From: Lithobates sylvaticus
Lineage: Eukaryota > Chordata > Amphibia > Anura > Ranidae
DNA length: 64,000 bases
NCBI GenBank assembly: GCA_028564925.1
Contig: CM053027.1
Span: 237,541,713-237,605,712 of the forward strand
Direction: 5' to 3'
A model generated the notes under the pieces. That model saw only the letters and a list, made by a program, of their open reading frames with translations, had not been told where the DNA came from and did no database searches. Numbering within the stretch: position 1 is the first letter of the stretch; each line of letters starts with the position of its first letter. The translations under genes were made by a program, and so were the position numbers. Positions 45,865 to 58,798 of the stretch are shown piece after piece.

Positions 45865-46983
45865 AAAGAGCAGCAGTTTTTATGTCTGTAGTATAATTCT
45901 AAGAGAGAAAAAGTGAGAGTTAATCGGCAGTGAGCCAAATCGTCTCCCGATATATATAATATCAGAAGGTGTTTATTATTGTTTTCCCTCACTATGAATA
46001 ATAGATTCTTCGCCTACCTTACAGGTATATATTGCTGTTTTTGAGGTATTCGAGTTGTAGAAATACAAATTCAACTATTACATAGAGTAAAAACAATCTC
46101 CCAAGAAGGGAATCATCATCAGCTTGAGAAGGTTTGCTTCATATTTGAGGTAGTGCAATTGCTGGGGGAGAGAAATCAAGAGAGAGAAAAAAAAAAAATA
46201 TATAGAAATATATATATAAATCAAAGTATATTAGATATAGAATAAATTTAGTCAGTAATTATATTATTACTTACATCTATCTTATTGCTGGTATTAGTGG
46301 GCATATATTTGTATCAGGGGTCCTTGTCCACCTGAGTAGGTGGGGATGTTAAGGCTCGGCCCGTGTTCTACCTCTAGGGGCAGTAGACAAAAAAGAGTGG
46401 TCAATATTATATTTATAATACTAGACAGATCCTTTAGGGCTTGGGATTTGATATATCCTACCTGGTAGAATTGATTTAGGATTCAAAGTGAGGGGGCCAG
46501 CAAATCGGCCAGAATCCAGTTAGACTTTAGAAACACTGTGCAGACGTATCCCGTTGCTTAGGGTTCTAGTAAACAAGGTAAGCATAATTTTTAGGTGATA
46601 TCAATCCTTCCAGGGATACTGTACTAGGTAGTTGCTATCAAACAATATATATGAGAGCATATACCTGTATATGTCCGATGGAGACAATTCCTCAATCTGG
46701 GAAGGGCAGCCTAAGAGCCCTTAGGAACACCCCTACGGGTTGAATAGCCCAACACTGGGTCTGGGAGAGTAGAAAAGGAAGGTTGGATTAATCAAAAATT
46801 CAAGAGTTGAGGTTAGTTATTTAAGATGCGTATTACCTTGATAATGTTAGTATCAAGGTTCCCCGTTAGATCGTGACACATACCTTGTAGTTGGAGATGA
46901 CACGAGAGCCGCCTTCCCAGTACCTCCTCTGCAAGATGCTTTGCAGGAGTACTGTTTAAATGGTGGACATTCCCGCCAAACTA

Positions 46984-47410
46984 AAGCCCCATACACACGC
47001 TCGGATTATCCGAGGACCAGGTCCGTCGGATCATGTCCGTCGTACTTTGTCCGATGTTGGTTTTGCGTACACACGGTCGGACAAAGTTGTCGGAAAATCC
47101 GATCATTCTGAACGTGGTGACGTTTGTTGCGTACGACGGGACTACGTAGAGGCTAGTAGCCAATAGCTTTGGTCTTGTAATGTGAACTGAGCATGCGTAG
47201 CACTTTGTCCGTCGGACAACCGTACACACGATCGGATTTGGTGTGATCGGACCGTGTTGTCGGCAAATCTATCCAGCAGGAGATAGGACTTTGTCCGTCG
47301 GACAATCCGACGTACACTGTCCGATGGTGCATACACACGGTCTGATTTTTCAACAACATTGTCCGATCGGACAGAATCCATGCAAAAATCCGACCGTGTG
47401 TATGGGGCTT
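46984..47410. mobile_element. 427-bp MITE (family GCCCCATACACACG), copy A
   Basis: Inverted ends AAGCCCCATACACACG and CGTGTGTATGGGGCTT, flanked by TA. The interior is rich in gtccgtcgga-like short repeats. The right Penelope arm has the empty site (complement of ctgccttagtttggcggg at 52033), showing that this copy inserted after the arms formed. A sister copy is at 57786-58209. Confidence 0.85.
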
Positions 47411-47925
47411 TAGTCGGATGCTGGTTAAGCTGAAACATGGAACAGCTGAAGCAGGGGGCTGGCTTACCTAGGTGGGTGTGTGATAGTTTGCGGGTCAAAA
47501 GCGCGCATGCGTGAGTCCCGAAATTTACATCTGCCGCCACTGGGATTAGTTCAGTAAACCAATTGTGCGCACAGTCCGGACCACATGCCAATGCGCATGT
47601 GCAGGAAAAGGCGGAGCTAATACGTCACAGGCGGAAGCATCAATGTCTTCCGTTCACAGGGCGGACCACCACACATGCGCAGTAGCAATGAGTGGGGAAT
47701 TAGTCTCCGCTAGTATGGCACTTAGCAAATCTTGCTTTGCAGAGTGTGGCGTAGAACGTGATGGCACCAGTGTGCCGAACAGGAGAAATAGACCAGCTCC
47801 ACTTGGAGCGCTTAAGCCTGCATAAGGGGAGACGGGCTGATTAGGGAGAAAGAGTGACCTGATCCTATTTTATAGTGTTACCTCTATATAAAAAAGACAT
47901 GAATGAGATCCATTCTAAAAATATA

Positions 47926-49545
<1,620 letters not shown>

Positions 49546-49570
49546 TAGGTAACTATTGTCTGATTACATT

Positions 49571-49574
<4 letters not shown>

Positions 49575-49625
<51 letters not shown>

Positions 49626-49675
49626 AAAGGAGGGGGGAAAAAAAGGGGGGGAAAGAAAGAGAGAAAAAAAGTAGA
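49575..49675. repeat. (TA)n followed by purine tract
   Basis: A run of about 45 bp of TA is followed by a G/A-only stretch to about 49675. The right arm has the complement near 51420-51500, with a much shorter TA run. Confidence 0.9.
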
Positions 49676-49692
49676 TTTGTCTATCCCAGGTA

Positions 49693-50838
49693 TTGCCAAA
49701 TGTATGGAAGAGCAAGGGGGCCGACGACAGGTCCCTCCGGAACCACCACCGCTACTCCTTCACTGTGGGGGATGCAAGCCTGGAGGATCTTCATAAATTC
49801 ATGGAACTATTATCCGTTCATGATTTTAATTTAAGATTCACAATAGAGTATAGTCTGGGGACCCTGCCTTTTCTTGATTTGACCATAATTAAACATGAGG
49901 ATGGGTACATCACTACCTCTCTATACAGAAAGAAAACTGCAGGTAACACGATCCTCCACGCAAGTAGCTCGCATCCCCAGTCCTTGATCAGGAGCATTCC
50001 ATATTCCCAATACCTACGCTTAAGAAGAAACTGCTCCACAGAAGCCACTTTTAGAGCAGAAGCTAACCTATTAAGAGAACGCTTACTAGTCAGGGGCTAC
50101 AGCAGAACGATCCTAAAAAAGGCCTTCAAAAAGGCAATAGACAAAGAGAGAGTCGATCTACTCTTTGGAGAGCGACACAATAAGAGTCAACAAAATGTGA
50201 CACGAGTCATCACTACATATTCCAACAACCATGAGGACATACGAAAGATCATAGGCAAACATTGGCATTTGCTAACGGGAGATAGAATAGTAAACAAATA
50301 TGTTGGAGAGACCCCCCAAATCACTTACAAAAAGTGCCAATCCCTAAAGGACCGGCTAGTACATACCCACTTCCAGGGACACCTGGAATTGGATACGGAC
50401 CCTCCTGGAATGTCCAGATGTCACAACTGTGACTATTGTGACTGGGTACTGGAGGGCTCATCTTTTCTACTCCCCAATGGTGATACGCACAATATTAAGT
50501 TTTCAGCCAACTGTCAGACTAAGGGAATAGTGTACATAGCCTTCTGCAGATGTGGAGCATTCTACGTCGGTAAGACGTTTAGAAACTTCTGGAGGAGAAT
50601 ATATGACCACATCTATTATATTAGAAAGAATCTCCTCTATACTCCAATAGGAAGACATGTAGCTCTATATCATAAAAACGACACCCCAATGGTTTGCTTT
50701 ACAGCCCTGGAAAAAATCAATGAGGACCCCAGAGGGGTGAATATTGACCAAAAGCTACTACAACGAGAGGCGAGGTGGATTTTTAAATTAAATGCCACAC
50801 AAACTCCAGGCCTCAATGACTCAATGACAATCACTTAG
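49693..50838 (+). CDS. Penelope-like C-terminal protein: RT end plus GIY-YIG nuclease
   Basis: An open frame of 381 codons with no breaks. The first 24 or so residues come from arm sequence. Residues 25-115 match the part just after the RT catalytic motif in Penelope-like proteins (LPFLDLTIIKHEDGYITTSL, then SSSHPQSLIRSIPYSQYLRL). A linker has CHNCDYC (243-249). The GIY-YIG domain spans about 275-370: GIVY at 278-281, YVG at 291-293, an Arg-rich helix with His306, catalytic Glu359 in LLQREARW and Asn367. The RT catalytic core is not present, so this copy could at most make a nuclease fragment. It uses a TTG at 49693; the nearest downstream ATG is at 49801. Confidence 0.85.
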   Translation: MPNVWKSKGADDRSLRNHHRYSFTVGDASLEDLHKFMELLSVHDFNLRFTIEYSLGTLPFLDLTIIKHEDGYITTSLYRKKTAGNTILHASSSHPQSLIRSIPYSQYLRLRRNCSTEATFRAEANLLRERLLVRGYSRTILKKAFKKAIDKERVDLLFGERHNKSQQNVTRVITTYSNNHEDIRKIIGKHWHLLTGDRIVNKYVGETPQITYKKCQSLKDRLVHTHFQGHLELDTDPPGMSRCHNCDYCDWVLEGSSFLLPNGDTHNIKFSANCQTKGIVYIAFCRCGAFYVGKTFRNFWRRIYDHIYYIRKNLLYTPIGRHVALYHKNDTPMVCFTALEKINEDPRGVNIDQKLLQREARWIFKLNATQTPGLNDSMTIT

Positions 50839-51295
50839 TTTCCGCCCCTTTTTGTGATGGATGAGTGAACAAAATATAATACTCAAGGCACACATCCATC
50901 AGCCCTATCATGAATCTGACATAACAAAGTGAAAGTATACATCGCCTGCTATATATATGTGGATAGAATTTAAATATGTATGATGATATAAATTCTTTAA
51001 GCACAAATTAACTTCTTATATAATTATTATCTGTTTGTATATATTTTATTCATCTGTTTAGCATTGAAAATATGGATGCTATGTACATTAGGACATGTGA
51101 GGGTTATACCTACAATGAGCCACACGGATTTTCCATTTTACTCCACTGTGTTTATTTCCCACTCTCTATGGATATATTATGATTATTCCATTTCCATCTG
51201 TATCGTATGCTTCAGCTTTTATTGTAAATTTATGACATATTATGGAGGGAGAGGGGTGTTGGTGATAAGGCTCCCTCTGGTATGGACATTAACTG

Positions 51296-53410
51296 GGGGG
51301 ACTCGGGCAGCATTTGCTGCCCGGCTCCCCCCACGGTGGGGGAGTAGCGGTGGTGGTTCCGGAGGGACCTGTCGTCGGCCCCCTTGCTCTTCCATACATT
51401 TGGCAATACCTGGGATAGACAAATCTACTTTTTTTCTCTCTTTCTTTCCCCCCCTTTTTTTCCCCCTCCTCCTTTTTTTTTTTTTTATATATATATATGT
51501 TAATGTAATCAGACAATAGTTACCTATATTTTTAGAATGGATCTCATTCATGTCTTTTTTATATAGAGGTAACACTATAAAATAGGATCAGGTCACTCTT
51601 TCTCCTTAATCAGCCCGTCTCCCCTTATGCAGGCTTAAGCGCTCCAAGTGGAGCTGGTCTATTTCTCCTGTTCGGCACACTGGTGCCATCACGTTCTACG
51701 CCACACTCTGCAAAGCAAGATTTGCTAAGTGCCATACTAGCGGAGACTAATTCCCCACTCATTGCTACTGCGCATGTGTGGTGGTCCGCCCTGTGAACGG
51801 AAGACATTGATGCTTCCGCCTGTGACGTATTAGCTCCGCCTTTTCCTGCACATGCGCATTGGCATGTGGTCCGGACTGTGAGCACAATTGGTTTACTGAA
51901 CTAATCCCAGTGGCGGCAGATGTAAATTTCGGGACTCACGCATGCGCGCTTTTGACCCGCAAACTATCACACACCCACCTAGGTAAGCCAGCCCCCTGTT
52001 TCAGCTGTTCCATGTTTCAGCTTAACCAGCATCTGCCTTAGTTTGGCGGGATTGTCCACCATTTAAACAGTACTCCTGCAAAGCATCTTGCAGAGGAGGT
52101 ACTGGGAAGGCGGCTCTCGTGTCATCTCCAACTACAAGGTATGTGTCACGATCTAACGGGGAACCTTGATACTAACATTATCAAGGTAATACGCATCTTA
52201 AATAACTAACCTTGACTCTTGAATTTTTGATTAATCCAACCTTCCTTTTCTACTCTCCCAGACCCAGTGTTGGGCTATTCAACCCGTAGGGGTGTTCCTA
52301 AGGGCTCTTAGGCTACCCTGTCTCCATCGGACATATACAGGTATATGCTCTCATATATATTGTTTGATAGCAACTACCTAGTACAGTATCCCTGGAAGGA
52401 TTGATATCACCTAAAAATTATGCTTACCTTGTTTACTAGAACCCTAAGCAACGGGATACGTCTGCACAGTGTTTCTAAAGTCTAACTGGATTCTGGCCGA
52501 TTTGCTGGCCCCCTCACTTTGAATCCTAAATCAATTCTACCAGGTAGGATATATCAAATCCCAAGCCCTAAAGGATCTGTCTAGTATTATAAATATAATA
52601 TTGACCACTCTTTTTTGTCTACTGCCCCTAGAGGTAGAACACGGGCCGAGCCTTAACATCCCCACCTACTCAGGTGGACAAGGACCCCTGATACAAATAT
52701 ATGCCCACTAATACCAGCAATAAGATAGATGTAAGTAATAATATAATTACTGACTAAATTTATTCTATATCTAATATACTTTGAACAAATACTTATATAT
52801 ATATATATATATATTTCTATATCTTTTTTTTTTTTTCTCTCTCTTGATTTCTCTCCCCCAGCAATTGCACTACCTCAAATATGAAGCAAACCTTCTCAAG
52901 CTGATGATGATTCCCTTCTTGGGAGATTGTTTTTACTCTATGTAATAGTTGAATTTGTATTTCTACAATTCGAATACCTCAAAAACAGCAATATATACCT
53001 GTAAGTTAGGCGAAGAATCTATTATTCATAGTGAGGGAAAACAATAATAAACACCTTCTGATATTATATATATCGGGAGACGATTTGGCTCACTGCCGAT
53101 TAACTCTCACTTTTTCTCTCTTAGAATTATACTACAGACATAAAAACTGCTGCTCTTTGGTTCTGATGAAGCTAAAAGTGAAACGCGTCAACCATCTTCT
53201 GACCAGCATGTAAAATTTACCAATGGAAATTGAAATGTCTCTATGTATATCCTATATCCAATGACTAAACCTTTAACAATATATATATATTTTTTTTTTT
53301 CTATATGTATTTTTGTATATTACTGTTTATATTTTTCTAATAAATCAATGAAATATCTATTACGGAATATCCGTTTTTGTTCAGGTGCCGCGATAGTCCG
53401 TCAGGTTGGC
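51296..53410 (+). repeat. Penelope right arm (pseudo-LTR copy)
   Basis: It runs from cgggcagcatttgctgcccg (itself a perfect hairpin near 51304) through the shared arm to cgatagtccgtcaggttgg. It preserves the empty sites for both insertions seen in the left arm. Another 80 bp (53411-53490) precede the target duplication. Confidence 0.83.
53159..53193 (+). ncRNA. Hammerhead-ribozyme-like motif, right arm
   Basis: GGTT, CTGATGA, an extra A, GC-TAAAA-GT, GAAA, ACGCGT then C, AACC. It differs from the left-arm copy at two positions, one keeping a G-U pair in the tiny stem II. Stem I pairs GGTT with AACC in both. Confidence 0.65.
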
Positions 53411-53504
53411 TAAACCCCCTCTTGTTCCTTTTTTCTTTGTATATTCATTAGGACGAGGTACCACCCATAGCTTATCCCTTTAATTCTATAATGAGTTGAA
53501 ATGC

Positions 53505-54633
53505 GTTAAGGTTTTAAAGTTGCCATCTGAAAGACATCTTGAAGGATGGAACACATATATGATGCAGATAACAATTGATGCATTTGGTTGTTCTTCATTC
53601 TTGATGTATGTTAACTTTTATACTCTGTCAATAACGTAAATCTTTTTTTTTTTTTTCTTTCATGGTCATTGGTACAGTCACCCCCTTTTTTTTTTTTAGC
53701 AATCTACATTATGTACTAGTAAACAATTTGAATAAGAGAGCAGCTGTGATTCTATTAACACATTGTATTCATATAAAACAAGCATATTTGACAGTGCTTT
53801 CCAATAAAACTATTCCTACAGTGTGTTAAAATGCAGGCAATGTTGCCAGAAAAAATGAGATGCTAAAAACATGCCTCATGCTCATTAGTGTCTACACCAT
53901 AGTGGTAAAGTGCAATTTCCATCATCAAAAAGTAGTATTTATTTTACGTCTCACTTCTCTCTAATTTCTATATAAAATGGTTAATTCCAGTTAATACAGC
54001 CAGGTCTATTGGCCACAGTCATGTAACAAATCTAAAATCCCTTCTTTTGTCCATCTTCTCATTAAGCATTTCCAGGACAGGCCAGATGGATCCTGATTGG
54101 TCAGCGCCATCATTGACGGCGCTGACCAATCAGGATCCATCTGGTCCACCCTGGAAGCTTCGACAGAGAAAATGGGAGAGTGCGGATTTCAAATCCCTGG
54201 GACCGGGTTGGTTGTGAGGGTGCCGACAGCTTGGCAACCCTGAAGGTAAGTACAGTGGGGACCGGGGGGTCGGGGAGGGTCATGAAATAATCCCTTTATT
54301 TTGCCTCTGTAATGTTTCCTGTAATAAAGACCTTTACTGCTGCCCTCTCTCTTTGTGCAGGGTGACTGGAGTTGCATTCTCAGTACTGATGAATACCCAC
54401 ATTTAGCTGACTCTGTGGACAGCAAATATAAATATCTCAAAGTACTATGCAAATGCACCCATCTGAAAAGATTGTAGTATAAGCATATTTTATGGTTGCA
54501 ATTGCTATTTAAAGCAACTTCTGCATAAAAAAAAAAGAAAATCATTGTTTTCATTTACATGGTCAACTAAAGTTAGCCATTCAGACCTAACAGTCAACAT
54601 CGTTAAATATGAATCAACAAGCCATAATAACTA
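53505..54633. other. Unassigned, with one strong hairpin
   Basis: No genes recognised. A perfect 27-bp-arm hairpin lies at 54082-54144 and is listed separately. 54240-54360 resembles a frog repeat with a donor-like GAAGGTAAGTA at 54241. Confidence 0.4.
54082..54144. repeat. Perfect hairpin, 27-bp arms, 9-nt loop
   Basis: The left arm ccagatggatcctgattggt plus cagcgcc is mirrored exactly at 54118-54144. Each arm carries an ATTGG (CCAAT-box) motif. Confidence 0.95.
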
Positions 54634-55561
54634 CACTATATTACCAAACGTATTGGGATGCCTGCCTTTACAAACACATGAACTTTAATGACGTCCCAGT
54701 CTTAGTCTGTAGGGTTCAATACTGAGTTGACCCACCCTGTGCAGCTATAACAGCTTCAACTCTTCTGGGAAGGTTGTCCACAAGGTTTAGGACTGTGTCT
54801 AAGGAAATGTTTGACCATTCTTCCAGAAGTGCATTTGTGAGGTCAGGCACTGATGTGAACGAGAAGGCCTAGCTCGCAGTCTCTGTTCTAATTCATCCCA
54901 AAAGTGTTCTATCGGGTTGAGTTCAGGACTCTGTGCAGGCCAGTCAAATTCCTCCGCCCCAAACTCACTCATTAATGTCTTTATGGACCTTGATTTGTGC
55001 ACTGGTCCAAATCATTTGGTGCAGGGGAGATTATGGTGTGGGGTTGTTTTTCAGGGGTTGGGCTTGGCCTCTTAGTTCCAGTGAAGGGAACTCTTAAGGT
55101 GTCAGCATACCAAGAAATTCTGGACAATTTCATGCTCCCAACTTTGTGGGAACAGTTTAGGGATGGCCCCTTCCTATTCCAACATCACTGCTCACCAGTG
55201 CACAAACAAGGACCATAAAGACATGGATGAACGAGTTTGGGGTGGAGGAACTTGACTGGCCTGCACAGAGTCCTGACCTCAACCCAACAGAACACCTTTG
55301 GGATGAATTAGAGCGGAGACTGCAAGCCACGCCTTCTCGTCCACATCAGTGCCTGACCTCACAAATGTACTTCTGAAAGAATGGTCAAACATTGCCATGG
55401 ACACACTCGTAAACCTTGTGGACAGCCTTCCCAGGAGAGTTGAAGCTGTTATAGCTGCAAAGGGTGGGCCAACTCAGTAGTGAACCCTACGGACTAAGAC
55501 TGGGATGCCATTAAAGTTCACATGCAAAGGCAGACGTCCCAATTCTTTTGGTAATATAGTG
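54634..55561. mobile_element. Palindromic Tc1-like element
   Basis: Ends CACTATATTACCAAACG and its mirror ggtaatatagtg, with TA on both sides. The right half codes, in degraded form, for the transposase C-terminal half (MVWGCFSGVGLGLLVPVKGT, then DNFMLPTLWEQF). The left half (54634-55000) is an inverted copy of the element's own 3' end instead of the expected 5' half. Both halves contain the segment complementary to ggttgtccacaaggtttagg. Confidence 0.88.
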
Positions 55562-55656
55562 TATTTTCAAATCATGGTAAAATCTAAATTTTTTCAGTTC
55601 CATAGACCCACTATTTTGCCCTGATCCTGGCATCACTTCCTAGTAAATTGTTAGTA

Positions 55657-56473
55657 CAGTAAAACCTTGGTTTGAGAGTAACTTGGTTTGAGAGCGCTTT
55701 GCAAGACAAGCTAAATTTTTTAAATAAATTTTGACTTGATATACAAGTGATGTCTTGATATACAAGTAGCGTCATGTCACAACTGAGTATAAAAGAGAAG
55801 AGAGGCACCTCTAAGTGGAGCAATATGGTTATAGTTAATGAAGGTACAACATTTATCAGCTCACATGGTTGATGATTAAAACGGGCACATCTAAGTATGC
55901 AGGCATCCGGGTAAAGCTGCAAACATAGACCATCCTCCTCATCACCATCGACGTTGTCCCTTCCACGCTGCGCTCCACGAGCGGTTCAAGCCACGCTTTC
56001 AGATCGCTCTACTGCAGGGTAGTCTTCCTGATCACGATTGCACACTGACAGCGGTGAGAGTCGGGGGATGTGGACAGCTTTACCCCGGATGCCTGCATAC
56101 TTAGATGTGCCTCTTTTAATCATCAACCACGTGAGTTGCAAAATGTTGTACCTTCATTAAATGTAACCATATTGCTACACTTAGAGGCACCTCTCTTCTC
56201 TTTTATACTCTGTAGCTCCTGCTGGATTTTGCTTCTAACCCCTTGTGGAGGCTGCCATTTGTGGATGGACATTTTTATGGTTACACAACCTATCACATTG
56301 CTATAATCTTTTTATATTGACTATAAACTGAAGGACTTATGAAAGAATGGTTGTAGAATGAATCATTTGAGTATCCATTATTTCTTGAGAGGAAATTTGC
56401 TTCGATATACAAGTGCTTTAGATAACAAGCATGTTTCTGGAATGAATTATGCTCACAATCCAAGGTTTTACTG
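55657..56473. mobile_element. TA-flanked foldback MITE (CAGTAAAACCTTGG ends)
   Basis: Inverted ends CAGTAAAACCTTGGTTTGAG and ccaaggttttactg, flanked by TA. Internal arms around gagaggcacctctaagtg (55801) and cttagaggcacctctcttct (56179) are also inverted. No transposase. The ends resemble those of pogo/Tigger-type elements. Confidence 0.8.
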
Positions 56474-56684
56474 TATTTTGAGGAAGCATTCAAAGAAGTC
56501 TGAAAACTCTGAACATTGATCCTACATGCTTGCTTCAAATTAGTTTCTTATCAGATACTGAGGTCAGGATGAAGATGACAGCCACAGTCCTTGAAAAAAT
56601 AATGAAAAAAGTCAATAATAGCAGTTTCCATAGTTCTATTCTAAAAGCTACCAATGTCTTTACGAAGTGACTACAGACTAACTA

Positions 56685-56998
56685 CAGGGGGTCCCCGAGT
56701 TACGAACTCGTTAGGGACTGGCCGCCTGTTCTTATCTCGGAATTGTTCGTAAGTCGGCCGCGCATGCGCAGACCGACAATTACGGACATTTCCGATGTTC
56801 CGTCGAATGCCGTTTTGCGCATGCGCGGCAAATTTACGGACATTTCCGAAGTTTGCCATCATTTTCCGAGGCTCCGTCTGGCCGCGCATGCGCAGAACGG
56901 CCGAAGGACGGCGGAAAATGGCGGAGGGTCCCCGCAGCGCCCGGTTCATAAGTAGGGGATGTTCGTAGGTCGGGCGTTCGTAAGTCGGGGACCCCCTG
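56685..56998. mobile_element. TA-flanked MITE (CAGGGGGTCCCCGAG ends)
   Basis: A 314-bp element with near-perfect inverted ends of about 25 bp, a GC-rich centre with repeated gcgcatgcgc motifs, and TA on both sides. Likely pogo/mariner-related. Confidence 0.82.
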
Positions 56999-57033
56999 TA
57001 CAGGTTAGGTTAACTTCTATAGTCGGAAAGATA

Positions 57034-57348
57034 CAGGCAGTCCCCGAGTTACGAACACCCGAGTTACAAATGCCTCAATGCCGGCCGCTTGTGCTTCACG
57101 CTGGTCCTGGATACCTCCGAGCAGCTATCTTGCAGCGCCGGACACATCCCACACTGCAATACTACATGTACTGTATGGCCAGAGGAGCCCCAGATAACAT
57201 AACTGCATGCCCAGAAGCGCCCGACACATTCCAAATCCCTGCACAGGCTGAAGTTACACTTAAAAATGCACTGTTCCGACTTACACACAAATTCCACTTG
57301 AGAACAAACCTACCGTCCCTATTGTGTTCGTAACTCGGGGACTGCCTA
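57034..57348. mobile_element. TA-flanked MITE (CAGGCAGTCCCCGAG ends)
   Basis: A 315-bp relative of the preceding MITE, sharing tccccgagttacgaac at both ends. It lies only 35 bp from it, and the interiors differ. Confidence 0.82.
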
Positions 57349-57785
57349 TACTTGAGAGCTGCACGTTTCTAGCACAAAATGAGAATCACGATTTTTTTGC
57401 TTAGAATAAAGATCACGGTTCTCATGAGTCTCGCGGCGTAACATCATCTTTCACATTATACAAAAGAGTTGGGCTAACTTTACTGTTTAGTTTTTTATTA
57501 AATCATTAAAGTGTGTTTTTTCAAAAAAAATTGCATTTGAAAGACCGCTGCGCAAATACAGTGTGACATAAAATATTGTAACAACCGCCATTTTATTCTC
57601 TAGGGTCTCTGCTAAAATATATATATATATATATATATTTTGGGGGTTCTAAGTAATTTTCTAGTAAAAAATACTGATTTTAACTTGTAAACAAATTTCA
57701 GAAAAAAGTTTAGTCTTTAAGTGGTTAAACTTCACTCATTTACAGACTGAAGTTCATCCCTTTGATTTAAAAGGACTAAGTGTTA

Positions 57786-58209
57786 TGCCCCATACACACG
57801 GTCGGAAATTCCGACCACAAAATCCATCGGATTTTTTCCGAATGGATTTTGTCCAACACTGGTGTTGCATACACACGGTCGGACAAAGTTGTCGGAAAAT
57901 CCGATGATTCTGATCGTGGTGACGTTCGTTGCGTACGACGGGACTACGTAGAGGCTAGTAGCCAATAGCTTTGGTCTTGTAATGTGATCTGAGCATGCGT
58001 GGCACTTTGTCCGTCGGAAATCGCTACACACGATCGGAAAAAGTCCGATAGGACTTTGTTGTCGGAAAATTTGAGAGCAGGAGATAAAACTTTGTCCGTC
58101 GGAAAATCCGATGGAAAATGTCCGATGGTGCCTACACACGGTCGGAATTTCCGACAACATTGTCCGATAGGACATTTTCCATCGGAAAATCCGACCGTGT
58201 GTATGGGGC
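57786..58209. mobile_element. MITE of family GCCCCATACACACG, copy B
   Basis: TTA on both sides, with inverted ends TGCCCCATACACACGGTCGG and its mirror. It shares its interior (cgttgcgtacgacgggacta) with copy A at 46984. Confidence 0.85.
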
Positions 58210-58288
58210 TTAACAATGTATCTCTTTATCTCCGTCTAAGTGATGATGTCATAAACTTGGCAGCCTGCCTGTATTTTTTTATTTCTTA

Positions 58289-58678
58289 AGGCCCCTTTCA
58301 CATGGGATGGATCCGTATTGATCCGCCCCATGAAGATCTCGCTCAGCTGATCCCCGCTGAGCCGGCTGATGACAGGGCGGTCCCTGCACAGTGTGCAGGG
58401 ACCGCCCTGTCAGTTCTCCGCTCTCCCCTATGGGGGATCGGATGAGCACGGACCGCCTGTCCGTGTTTATCCGATCCGCTCTGCAGACGGATGGAAAAAT
58501 AGGGTTTTCCTCCGTCTGCAGAATCGGACAATAGCGGAGGCGGACGATAGCGTGTGTCAGCGGATGCTCATCCGCTGACACCCGCTATCCCATAGGGGTG
58601 CATGTATGTATGTCCGTTTTTCATCCAAAAATGGATGGATGAAAAACGGACATACGGTCCGCACGTGTGAAAGGGGCC
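58289..58678. mobile_element. MITE with AGGCCCCTTTCACA ends
   Basis: TTA on both sides and inverted ends. A perfect inner hairpin, acagggcggtccctgcac and its mirror, lies near 58373-58412. The same terminus (gtgtgaaaggggcct) recurs at 19258, 20511 and 63230, so this is a common family. TTA flanks fit PIF/Harbinger. Confidence 0.8.
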
Positions 58679-58798
58679 TTAGACAGCTGTCAGCTGTGAG
58701 CAGAGAACTCTGCACAGAATTGGGAAAATGATTTGTTAAGATCGCGAGGGGGAAAGAATCGCGATCTGATTAACGAATAATCGCGCAGCTCTACTTGA

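Larger units (their letters stand above)
57356..58791. mobile_element. hAT-like element holding two nested MITEs
   Basis: Ends GAGCTGCACG and CGCGCAGCTC, flanked by tacttga on both sides (57349-57355 and 58792-58798). The inner AT-rich text carries a (TA)n at about 57617-57640. Two MITEs lie within it at 57786-58209 and 58289-58678. The 7-bp match is one short of the 8 bp usual for hAT. Confidence 0.7.
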
